From NCBI GenBank assembly GCA_900548345.1, contig URKA01000048.1, forward strand, positions 1-8,588: a stretch of DNA of 8,588 nucleotides. Direction: 5' to 3'. Below, in pieces: positions 1-6,251 of the stretch; position 1 is the first letter of the stretch, and each line of letters begins with the position of its first letter. The position numbers were made by a program, and so were the translations under genes. The stretch comes from an uncultured Paraprevotella sp. Lineage in GTDB: Bacteria; Bacteroidota; Bacteroidia; Bacteroidales; Bacteroidaceae. The notes below the pieces were generated by a model. It did not search any database. It was not told where the DNA came from and saw only the letters and a program-made list of their open reading frames with translations.

Positions 1-3
1 AAA

Positions 4-55
4 TGGAATCGGCCCTTTCTTTCTATTGCCTCCTAAAGTTTAGCGGACAGTAATA
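4..55 (+). repeat. 52-bp terminal inverted repeat, left copy (probable IS end)
   Basis: The sequence is identical to the reverse complement of 8537-8588 over 52 bases, with identity stopping at base 56. It reads into the window as ...CCTAAAGTTTAGCGGACAGT followed by AATA. An exact match of this length at both ends is best explained by two copies of the same multicopy element lying in opposite orientation outside the window, with only one end of each visible. No transposase is visible, so the IS family cannot be assigned; an IS4-like Bacteroidales element is only a guess. The exact element tip is uncertain, because the shared AATA may belong to the element or to the target. Confidence 0.65.
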
Positions 56-96
56 CTTTTTAATAGGAATATCAAGTTGGTTTCCTCAGAATGATA

Positions 97-137
97 ACAT
101 CCCCCGATTAGAATCTTTTCAACTAATCGGGGGATGT
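97..137 (-). terminator. Intrinsic terminator of the SulP gene
   Basis: A perfect 15-bp stem (97-111 paired with 123-137, containing a CCCCC/GGGGG run) encloses an 11-nt loop. It lies 20 bp past the stop codon of the leftward SulP gene. On the minus strand it is followed by a moderately T-rich tail (TTATCATT). A second short palindrome, GGCG-TTA-CGCC, sits at 143-153 between the stop codon and the main hairpin. Confidence 0.8.
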
Positions 138-157
138 CGTATGGCGTTACGCCCTTT

Positions 158-1834
158 TTATTTGTTCAGATAATGCCGGGCGACCTCCAGGGCCACGTTG
201 ATGTTCGGACAAATGTTCTTTTTGCCGAGGAATTCGTAGAAACCGCTCTTCTTCAAGGTCTCGTGCACTTTAGGGTTGACACCGGAAAGGATGACGTGTA
301 CACCCTCTTTATGACTCATCTCGCAGAGGTTGGTCAGGTTGTGGATTCCCGTTGAGTCGATGAACGGAACCTTTCTCATACGGATGATACGCACCTTCGG
401 ACGTTCGTTGGTCTGCATCACCACTTCCTCGAAACGGTTGGCGATACCGAAGAAGTACGGGCCGTTGATTTCATATACCTCCGTGTGGTCCGGAATAACC
501 AGATGCTCCTCCTGCAATACGGTGCCATCGGTGTCCGTCGGAATGATTTCATCCTTGAATATGTTCACTTCGGTGGTTTCCATCACACGTTTGATGAAGA
601 TGAGGCAAGCCAGTACCAGACCGAACTCGATGGCTACCGTCAAGTCGAAGATGACGGTGAGGAAGAAAGTGATGAGCAGTACGGCCACATCGGCTTTTGG
701 ATTGTTCAGCAACTCGCGGAACGTGCGCCATCCGCTCATGTTGTAGCTGACAATTACCAATACACCGGCCAGGCAGGCCATGGGGATATATTGTGCCAAA
801 GGCATCAGCAGCAGGAATATCAGTAGCAGGACTACGGCGTGTATGATGCCCGCCACCGGTGTGCGTCCGCCGTTGTTGATGTTGGTCATGGTACGTGCGA
901 TGGCTCCCGTGGCGGGGATTCCGCCGAAAATGGGAGAGAGGATGTTGGCGATACCCTGTCCTACAAGTTCCTGGTTGGAGTCGTGGCGGTCGCCGATGAC
1001 GCCGTCGGCCACGGTGGCCGAAAGCAGAGACTCTATGGCACCCAGTACGGCAATGGTGATGGCCGGAGATACAAGTTGCTTGATGGCCGTCCAGTTCAGG
1101 TCGGGCACATTCATGCCCGGCAGTTCGGCTTTGATGGAGAAACGGTCGCCGATGGTTTCCACGCTTGTGGCAAGGCCATATTGTTTCAGCAGGTACACGC
1201 CGACAGTCATCACGATGATGGCGATGAGCGAACCGGGCACTTTGTGCGAAATCTTGGGCGACAGGGCGATGATGGCCACGCTCACCAGACCGACACCCGT
1301 AGCCCACCAGTCGATGGTGGTGAAGTGGTGTACGTAGACAATCCATTTCTCGATGAAGTCCGCCGGAACATCAGTGATGGACAGTCCGAACAGGTCTTTG
1401 ATTTGTGTGGTGAAAATCGTGACGGCGATACCGCTCGTAAAGCCCACTACGATGGGGTAAGGGATGTATTTGATGATGGTGCCAAGGCGGAATACTCCTA
1501 ATAATATAAGGAATATGCCGGCCAGGATTGTGGCGATAAGCAGACCTGTTTCACCATATTGCTGGATGATGCCGTAGATGATGACGATGAAAGCTCCTGT
1601 CGGTCCTCCGATTTGCACGCGGCTTCCGCCGAACAAAGAGATGGCAAGACCGGCGATGATGGCCGTGATGATACCTTTCTCAGGTGTTACGCCGGAGGCG
1701 ATACCGAAAGCGATGGCCAATGGCAAGGCCACGATTCCCACAATAATGCCCGCCATGATGTCGGCGGTCAGTTTGCCCTTGTCATACTCCTTCAGGTCGA
1801 GGAACAATTTGGGCTTGAATTCAAATTTGTTCAT
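158..1834 (-). CDS. SulP-family anion transporter with STAS domain
   Basis: Predicted inner-membrane anion permease of the SulP/SLC26 family, 558 residues, which is normal for bacterial members. About residues 24-416 are a series of hydrophobic membrane segments. They carry the family's QIGGPTGAF stretch near 74-82 and the GGIPATGAIAR and GGRTPVAG blocks near 304-329. About 445-555 form a cytoplasmic STAS domain with the DSTG motif at 493-496; Ser494 aligns with the serine phosphorylated in anti-sigma antagonist STAS domains. The family carries sulfate, bicarbonate or dicarboxylates, and the substrate cannot be read from this sequence. I chose the ATG at 1832-1834 (protein begins MNKFEF) because the reading frame further upstream runs through a good promoter at 1887-1894 and has no family-like sequence. 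The gene is monocistronic, divergent from the peptide transporter, and has its own terminator. Confidence 0.93.
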   Translation of the reverse strand: MNKFEFKPKLFLDLKEYDKGKLTADIMAGIIVGIVALPLAIAFGIASGVTPEKGIITAIIAGLAISLFGGSRVQIGGPTGAFIVIIYGIIQQYGETGLLIATILAGIFLILLGVFRLGTIIKYIPYPIVVGFTSGIAVTIFTTQIKDLFGLSITDVPADFIEKWIVYVHHFTTIDWWATGVGLVSVAIIALSPKISHKVPGSLIAIIVMTVGVYLLKQYGLATSVETIGDRFSIKAELPGMNVPDLNWTAIKQLVSPAITIAVLGAIESLLSATVADGVIGDRHDSNQELVGQGIANILSPIFGGIPATGAIARTMTNINNGGRTPVAGIIHAVVLLLIFLLLMPLAQYIPMACLAGVLVIVSYNMSGWRTFRELLNNPKADVAVLLITFFLTVIFDLTVAIEFGLVLACLIFIKRVMETTEVNIFKDEIIPTDTDGTVLQEEHLVIPDHTEVYEINGPYFFGIANRFEEVVMQTNERPKVRIIRMRKVPFIDSTGIHNLTNLCEMSHKEGVHVILSGVNPKVHETLKKSGFYEFLGKKNICPNINVALEVARHYLNK

Positions 1835-1886
1835 ATATAATACGTATTGATGCTTCTTGCAATCTTTTTCCCTTAATAAAGCGGTG

Positions 1887-1894
1887 CAAAGGTA
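1887..1894 (-). promoter_or_regulatory. Bacteroidetes-type -7 element for the SulP gene
   Basis: The minus strand reads TACCTTTG, an exact match to TAnnTTTG, 52 bp upstream of the chosen SulP start. No convincing TTTG -33 element is seen about 20 bp further upstream. The position supports the ATG at 1834 rather than an upstream start. Confidence 0.65.
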
Positions 1895-2031
1895 GTGATA
1901 ATATGTGATAGTTTCTAATAAAATGCTAAAGAATGTTTCTTGTTTCAGGTATAATTGTGCGGGACGGTGCAAAAACTTTGTTCTGCCGATACTATTTCCG
2001 TGAAAAACTGCCGATGGAAAGAATTAAATGT

Positions 2032-2039
2032 TATATTTG
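2032..2039 (+). promoter_or_regulatory. Bacteroidetes-type -7 element for the peptide transporter gene
   Basis: TATATTTG matches TAnnTTTG exactly and lies 37 bp upstream of the ATG at 2077. The leader between them is almost pure A/T, as is common in Bacteroidales. No clear -33 TTTG is present at the usual distance. With the SulP promoter at 1887-1894 this forms a divergent pair in the 242-bp intergenic region 1835-2076, where I see nothing else. Confidence 0.65.
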
Positions 2040-2076
2040 CAAAAATATTAATTAATCACATTAAATTCATTAAATT

Positions 2077-3606
2077 ATGTTTGAAGGACAACCTAAAGGA
2101 CTTTATGCTCTGGCTTTGGCCAATACGGGCGAAAGGTTCGGGTATTACACCATGTTGGCAGTGTTCGTGCTGTTTTTGCAGGACAACTTCGGATGGTCTG
2201 CCGGTCAGGCAGGGACTGTGTATTCATCGTTCCTGATGTTCATTTACTTTTTACCGTTTATCGGCGGTATCTTGGCCGATAAGTTCGGCTATGGAAAAAT
2301 GGTGACGACGGGCATATTCATTATGTTCTTCGGCTATTTGTTCTTGTCTCTTCCTCTTGGGAGCGGTATTACGGCTGTATCTGTTATGTTTGCCGCTTTG
2401 GCCATGATCTCGGCCGGAACCGGTCTGTTTAAGGGAAACCTACAAGTGATGGTAGGTAACCTTTACGACTCCCCTGAGTTGCAAGGCAAGCGTGATTCGG
2501 CCTTCTCTATTTTCTATATGGCCATCAATATCGGTGCCATGTTTGCACCGACGGCTGCGGTCAAGATTATGGATTATGCACAGACGGTATTGGGCTATTC
2601 CAAGTCCGACTCCTACCATTTCGCTTTTGCGGTGGCTTGTATTTCGTTGATTATATCCATTGCCATTTATTACAGTTTCCGCGCGACGTTCAAGCATGCC
2701 GAAGGTGGAATCAACCCTGCTGTGCGTCAGGAAGTCAAGCAAGCTGTCGACCAGCTTACTCCGCATGAAACGAAAGAACGTATCGTGGCTTTATGTCTGG
2801 TATTTGCCGTAGTGGTATTCTTCTGGATGTCATTCCATCAGAACGGCTTGACGCTGACCTATTTTGCGCGTGACTATGTGGCCACTTCAAGCGCGGGAGC
2901 ACAGTCGATGCTCTTCGATGTATGGAATCTTGTACTCGGTATCATTTCCATTTACAGTCTTTTTGCGGTGTTCCAGAACAAAACGACAAAAGGAAAGGGT
3001 ATTGCGGCGTTCATTCTGATTTTATGTCTGTGCGGGTTATATTACAGGTATCTCTCTCTCGAAGGAAGTGTTTCCGTGGATGCGCCTATCTTCCAGCAGT
3101 TCAATCCCTGCTTTGTGGTAGGTTTGACTCCGGTGTCCATCGCGTTGTTCGGTTGGTTGGCCAAGAAAGGGAAAGAACCTTCGGCTCCCCGCAAGATTGG
3201 GCTTGGAATGTTGGTGGCCGGTGCCGGTTATGTGTTGATGATGCTGGGGTCTTCCGGTCTTGCCACTCCGGATGTGCAGGCGGCAGCTATCGAGGCCGGT
3301 GAAGAAGTGGCACGTATCAGTCCCAACTGGCTGATATCAACTTATCTGGTACTTACTTTCGGTGAGCTTCTTCTTTCTCCGATGGGAATTTCTTTCGTGT
3401 CCAAGGTGGCACCTCCCAAGTACAAGGGCATGATGATGGGTGGTTGGTTTGTGGCTACAGCCATCGGTAACTTCCTGACCGTGATACCGGCATTGCTTTG
3501 GGGAGACATGTCGTTGACCATTGTTTGGGGCGTGCTTGTCGTATTGTGTGTACTTTCGTTCCTTTTCATCTTCTCATTGATGAAGAGGTTGGAAAAAGTT
3601 GCCTGA
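2077..3606 (+). CDS. POT/PTR-family peptide transporter (MFS)
   Basis: Predicted proton-linked di-/tripeptide symporter of the major facilitator superfamily, 509 residues, about 12-14 membrane segments. Family marks are GERFGYY at 18-24 in the first helix, GTGLFKGN at 114-121, FSIFYMAINIGAMFAP at 143-158 (the PTR2 signature), FFWMSFHQNG at 248-257 and FGELLLSPMGISF at 428-440. Arg20, Tyr23, Tyr24, Lys119 and Glu429 match residues known to shape the peptide and proton sites in characterised POTs. Two deviations stand out. The first Glu of ExxERFxYY is Asn16, and the acidic residue usually preceding Gln in helix 7 is His254. The KPN of helix 4 is KGN. These may mark a Bacteroidetes subfamily with altered coupling or substrate. 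The ATG at 2077 puts the first helix at the usual place. The NhaC-type gene follows 84 bp downstream, separated by a hairpin. Confidence 0.93.
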   Translation: MFEGQPKGLYALALANTGERFGYYTMLAVFVLFLQDNFGWSAGQAGTVYSSFLMFIYFLPFIGGILADKFGYGKMVTTGIFIMFFGYLFLSLPLGSGITAVSVMFAALAMISAGTGLFKGNLQVMVGNLYDSPELQGKRDSAFSIFYMAINIGAMFAPTAAVKIMDYAQTVLGYSKSDSYHFAFAVACISLIISIAIYYSFRATFKHAEGGINPAVRQEVKQAVDQLTPHETKERIVALCLVFAVVVFFWMSFHQNGLTLTYFARDYVATSSAGAQSMLFDVWNLVLGIISIYSLFAVFQNKTTKGKGIAAFILILCLCGLYYRYLSLEGSVSVDAPIFQQFNPCFVVGLTPVSIALFGWLAKKGKEPSAPRKIGLGMLVAGAGYVLMMLGSSGLATPDVQAAAIEAGEEVARISPNWLISTYLVLTFGELLLSPMGISFVSKVAPPKYKGMMMGGWFVATAIGNFLTVIPALLWGDMSLTIVWGVLVVLCVLSFLFIFSLMKRLEKVA

Positions 3607-3634
3607 TTAAATCAGAGATGAGAGAATAAACATG

Positions 3635-3668
3635 AAGAGCGCCGTTATCATCGCATAGCGGCGCTCTT
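3635..3668 (+). terminator. Hairpin between the POT and NhaC genes: terminator or attenuator
   Basis: A perfect 10-bp stem AAGAGCGCCG / CGGCGCTCTT (3635-3644 with 3659-3668) extends inward by four weaker pairs to a six-base loop. It is followed by the short T-rich run TCTTTCTT, counted from within the stem. It begins 28 bp after the POT stop and ends 22 bp before the NhaC start. I find no TAnnTTTG element in 3607-3690, so it may be a leaky terminator that sets the ratio of upstream to downstream expression. Confidence 0.7.
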
Positions 3669-3690
3669 TCTTGGGTGATAGACAGAAGTA

Positions 3691-5151
3691 ATGACTTATA
3701 TGAAGGAAGAAAAGAAACTGCCGCCCGTGGTGTGGGCGTTCGTTCCCCTGTTGATATTGATTGTGCTGCTGGTGTGTGTTATCTCCGCTTTTGGGAGCGA
3801 CGCGCTGTCCGGCGCGAGCCAGATTGTGTTGCTCGTCACGGCAGCCTGCTGCATACTGATAGGCTTCGTGCTGAAGACCATGCATTGGGACGACTTTGAG
3901 CGTGCCGTGAACGAGAATGTCAGCAGTGTGTCGCAGGCCATACTGATACTGTTGCTGATTGGTGCCGTGGGCGGTTCGTGGATGGTGAGCGGCATCGTGC
4001 CCACGATGATATACTATGGCATGCAAATCATTAATCCCCATTGTTTTCTGGTGTCTTCCTGCCTTATCTGCGCCGTGGTGTCGGTGATGACCGGCAGCTC
4101 GTGGACTACCATCGCCACCATCGGCATCGCTTTGCTGGGCATCGGCAAGGCGCAGGGCTTCGGCGAAGGATGGATTGCCGGCGCCATTGTTTCGGGAGCC
4201 TACTTCGGGGACAAAATCTCGCCGATGAGCGAGACTACCGTCTTGGCATCCTCTACTACGGGAACCCCCTTGTTCACGCACATCCGCTATATGCTCTACA
4301 CCACCATCCCGGCTTTCGTAATCGGACTGGTCATCTTTACCGTGGCCGGCTTGCTCTACACTCCGGAGACGGTGCAGAATATCGCCGCTTTTTCCGAGGG
4401 GCTGGGGCGTGTTTTTGTCATCTCCCCGTGGCTGATGGCCGTGCCGTTGGTTACGGCCGTCATGATAGCCCGTCGGTTGCCTGCTGTGGTCATCCTGTTT
4501 TGCGCCACATTGCTGGCCTGTGTGGCTGCAACGCTGGTGCAGACAAACTTAGTCGACAGTATTGCAGGCGGTGACACCGGTTCGTGGATGAACCGTTTCC
4601 GGGGAGTAATGATTCTTGTGTATGGCAGTACCAGCCTGGAGACCGGCGTGCCGGCTTTGAATGATCTTGTGGCCACGCGCGGCATGGCCGGTATGATGAG
4701 CACCGTGTGGCTCATCTTCTGTGTGATGATATTCGGCGCATCTATGAGTGCAACAGGGATGATAGAGAGTATCATGCGGATGTTTATCCACCGTGCCCGT
4801 ACCACATTTTCCCTTGTCGGCTCCACGGTAGGCGTGGGATTGTTCATGAACATCGTGTGTGCCGACCAGTACCTCTCCTTGATTCTGACGGGCAACATGT
4901 TCAAGGAAGTCTACAAGCGCATGGGGTACGAGAGCCGTCTGTTGAGCCGCACCTCGGAGGATGCCGTGACAGTGACGTCCGTACTCATCCCGTGGAACTC
5001 TTGTGGCATGACGCAGTCCATGGTGCTCGGCGTGCCTACCTTGGTCTACCTTCCTTACTGTTTCTTCAACTATCTCAGTCCGGTCATGACGCTTCTCATG
5101 GCTGCCATCGGTTACAAGATCCGACGAGTGGTTGCGATGGCACACAGATGA
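3691..5151 (+). CDS. nhaC: NhaC-family Na+/H+ antiporter
   Basis: Predicted inner-membrane antiporter of the NhaC family, exchanging cytoplasmic Na+ for H+. Its 486 residues agree with the family's usual length, and it is hydrophobic throughout. Family blocks are GSSWTTIATIG at 135-145, GAYFGDKISPMSETT at 169-183, NIVCADQYLSLILTGNMF at 387-404 and SEDAVTVTSVLIPWNSCG at 422-439. The start at 3691 has AGAAG 3-7 bases upstream; the in-frame ATG at 3700 is an alternative. Some NhaC-like proteins instead exchange organic acids or amino acids, so the substrate is an inference. Codons are visibly richer in third-position G/C than in the preceding peptide transporter. The last five codons and the TGA (from 5135) lie inside an intergenic repeat unit, so the natural C-terminus was probably altered slightly. 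It has no promoter of its own that I can see and may be co-transcribed with the POT gene. Confidence 0.9.
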   Translation: MTYMKEEKKLPPVVWAFVPLLILIVLLVCVISAFGSDALSGASQIVLLVTAACCILIGFVLKTMHWDDFERAVNENVSSVSQAILILLLIGAVGGSWMVSGIVPTMIYYGMQIINPHCFLVSSCLICAVVSVMTGSSWTTIATIGIALLGIGKAQGFGEGWIAGAIVSGAYFGDKISPMSETTVLASSTTGTPLFTHIRYMLYTTIPAFVIGLVIFTVAGLLYTPETVQNIAAFSEGLGRVFVISPWLMAVPLVTAVMIARRLPAVVILFCATLLACVAATLVQTNLVDSIAGGDTGSWMNRFRGVMILVYGSTSLETGVPALNDLVATRGMAGMMSTVWLIFCVMIFGASMSATGMIESIMRMFIHRARTTFSLVGSTVGVGLFMNIVCADQYLSLILTGNMFKEVYKRMGYESRLLSRTSEDAVTVTSVLIPWNSCGMTQSMVLGVPTLVYLPYCFFNYLSPVMTLLMAAIGYKIRRVVAMAHR

Positions 5152-5340
5152 CACGAGATGTGACAGATGCCCACAGATTTTCTTTTTGCCTTGCGGGGGT
5201 GGACGATGGCACACAGATGACACGAGATGCGACAGATGCCCACAGATTATTCTTTGCCTTGCGGTATTGGACGATGGACCGCGGATGAGTCGGATACTGC
5301 GGATGAACGCGGATTTTCTTTGCCTTGCGGATGAAGGGGG
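5135..5340 (+). repeat. Three tandem intergenic repeat units (about 68 bp each)
   Basis: Unit A (5135-5203) and unit B (5204-5271) are near-identical, starting CGATGGCACACAGATGACAC. Each holds four AGAT words about 9-10 bp apart, followed by a spacer that ends TGCCTTGCGG (A 5181-5196, B 5251-5264). Unit C (5272-5340) keeps the CGATGG start and an identical 14-base spacer (5317-5330), but its four words are GGAT at 5283, 5292, 5301 and 5311. The block resembles dispersed CACAGAT/CGGAT-type intergenic repeats seen in Bacteroidetes and other bacteria. I see no coding potential. It starts inside the end of the antiporter gene. Confidence 0.8.
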
Positions 5341-5358
5341 TGGCACGCCATGTTGAGT

Positions 5359-5412
5359 GATGGCACGCATGACACAGATTGAGCGGATAAGCGAGGACAT
5401 TTTCTCATTAAG
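5359..5412 (+). repeat. Degenerate fourth repeat unit
   Basis: TGATGGCACGCATGACACAG echoes the start of units A and B. It is followed by a GCGGATAAGCGAGGAC stretch with GGAT-like words and a T-rich run. Several bases are missing relative to A and B, so this is a decayed or partial copy. A further fragment, TGGCACGCC, lies at 5341-5349. Confidence 0.5.
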
Positions 5413-5421
5413 AAAAAGAAA

Positions 5422-5472
5422 GAATCTGTGGTCATCTGTCGCATCTTGTGTCATCTGTGTGCCATCGTCCAA
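5422..5472 (-). repeat. Inverted copy of the repeat unit
   Basis: The reverse complement reads TTGGACGATGGCACACAGAT and so on, matching unit B (and the bases before it) over about 50 bases with only a few differences. It lies 23 bp past the stop of the leftward nitroreductase gene. Units A/B and this copy therefore face each other across the gap between two convergent genes and could pair as a long stem in transcripts from either side. Confidence 0.8.
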
Positions 5473-5495
5473 CTCCGCAGGGGTATGTCCTGCGT

Positions 5496-6005
5496 TTAGC
5501 GCTCTTCCCAGATTTCGCTCATTGCTTTCCGTGCCTTCTCCGGCACCTCGTCTGTTGCCGGATAACCGAGTGGGATGATGGCCACGGGATAAAGGTGTTC
5601 GGGCAGGTTGAACAATTCGCTGCAAAGCTGTACGCGGAAATTGCATACCCAGCATGTGCCCAGCCCTTGTTCGGCAGCAGCCAGACAAAGGTGTTCGATG
5701 GCGATGGCCGCGTCGATGTCGGCATGGTTCTTCTCGTCGTAGCGGCGGGTCCAGGCCTCCTGCCTGTTTTCGCATACCAGAATGTATATGGGAGCTTCCT
5801 TGAACCATTCGCGGTCGTAACACTGGTGCAGCAGGCTGCGGCTTTCCGCCGACGAGCAGGTGATGAAATGCCACGGCTGCCTGTTGACGGCCGAGGGAGC
5901 CAGACGGGTGCATTCCTTGATATATTCCAGTTTGTCGGCCGGAACCGCCTCTTGTTTATAGGCACGTACGGAATAACGTGCCTGGCATAGTGTCTTGAAA
6001 TCCAT
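5496..6005 (-). CDS. Nitroreductase-family FMN oxidoreductase
   Basis: Predicted cytoplasmic NAD(P)H-dependent flavoprotein of the nitroreductase fold, 169 residues, in the range of the short single-domain members. Family marks are the N-terminal RYSVRAYKQEAVP at 10-22, whose arginines and serine normally contact the FMN phosphate; APSAVNRQPWHF at 36-47; an AAEQGLGTCWV stretch at 110-120; and IPLGYPATDEVP at 144-155 with the usual glycine-tyrosine-proline turn. The physiological substrate is unknown; quinones, nitro compounds and flavin reduction are typical for the family. I chose the ATG at 6003-6005 (MDFKTLCQAR) because homologues begin just before this R-S-x-R region and a -7 element lies 27 bp upstream; the open frame further upstream is not family-like. 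It is divergent from superoxide dismutase, suggesting a shared redox theme. Confidence 0.92.
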   Translation of the reverse strand: MDFKTLCQARYSVRAYKQEAVPADKLEYIKECTRLAPSAVNRQPWHFITCSSAESRSLLHQCYDREWFKEAPIYILVCENRQEAWTRRYDEKNHADIDAAIAIEHLCLAAAEQGLGTCWVCNFRVQLCSELFNLPEHLYPVAIIPLGYPATDEVPEKARKAMSEIWEER

Positions 6006-6032
6006 AGTGTTTATATTTGAAGATTTGTGCGG

Positions 6033-6040
6033 CAAATGTA
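6033..6040 (-). promoter_or_regulatory. Bacteroidetes-type -7 element for the nitroreductase gene
   Basis: The minus strand reads TACATTTG, an exact TAnnTTTG match, 27 bp upstream of the chosen start codon. No clear TTTG -33 element is visible. The short leader leaves no room for the longer N-terminal frame. Confidence 0.65.
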
Positions 6041-6071
6041 CGTAAAAAAGAGGCTTGATGTATAAATTCCT

Positions 6072-6113
6072 GTGAAAAAAAGTTGATATTATGTTACGGC
6101 TACATGTTTTCAC
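6072..6113. promoter_or_regulatory. Possible operator: GTGAAAA / TTTTCAC inverted repeat
   Basis: GTGAAAA at 6072-6078 and TTTTCAC at 6107-6113 form an inverted pair 28 bases apart. They lie between the nitroreductase -7 element and the candidate superoxide dismutase promoter. The arms are short and A/T-rich, so this could be chance; no specific regulator can be named. Confidence 0.25.
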
Positions 6114-6131
6114 CTTTTTTATCCTGATTTT

Positions 6132-6163
6132 TTTGCCATACAGGATATGAAATCCTACCTTAC
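6132..6163 (+). promoter_or_regulatory. Candidate promoter for superoxide dismutase
   Basis: TTTG at 6132-6135 is followed after exactly 20 bases by TACCTTAC at 6156-6163. This matches the -33 TTTG and the first six positions of TAnnTTTG with correct spacing. It would give a leader of roughly 80 bases before the start at 6252. A small inverted repeat AGGAT-5-ATCCT (6142-6156) lies between the two elements and could be an operator. The final TG of the -7 element is missing, so the call is tentative. Confidence 0.4.
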
Positions 6164-6251
6164 ACCCGGATTTCCGAGTGATGCCGTTCCGGAGCGGCTC
6201 GCAGAAGAGACCCACAGAAAAAAGGTATTACTTATTTAAAAGAAAAAGATT

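Noticed and set aside
549..1346. A 265-codon open frame on the minus strand inside the SulP gene
   Set aside because: It is a shifted frame of SulP with a His/Arg-rich composition and no recognisable domain; SulP itself shows all of its conserved blocks here.
1835..1972. A 46-residue N-terminal extension of SulP
   Set aside because: The extension would run through an exact TAnnTTTG promoter element at 1887-1894 and has no resemblance to SulP N-termini.
1977..1980. TTTG as a -33 element for the peptide transporter promoter
   Set aside because: It is about 50 bases upstream of the -7 element at 2032, far more than the roughly 20 bases expected.
3607..4281. A 224-codon minus-strand open frame over the start of the antiporter
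   Set aside because: It is antisense to the NhaC conserved blocks, with low-complexity His/Gln/Arg content and no domain. It also runs through the 3635-3668 hairpin.
5135..5472. Repeat block as a CRISPR array
   Set aside because: The parts between the repeated words are themselves conserved rather than unique. Unit length and orientation vary, and no cas gene is present.
4549..5913. A 454-codon open frame on the minus strand across the antiporter gene, the repeats and the nitroreductase
   Set aside because: It is antisense to NhaC, out of frame with nitroreductase, rich in Arg and His, and has no family-like sequence. It is kept open by the G/C-rich codons of the opposite gene and by the repeats.
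6006..6215. A 70-residue N-terminal extension of nitroreductase
   Set aside because: The -7 element at 6033-6040 lies inside it, and the family's N-terminal arginine motif comes just after the ATG at 6005.
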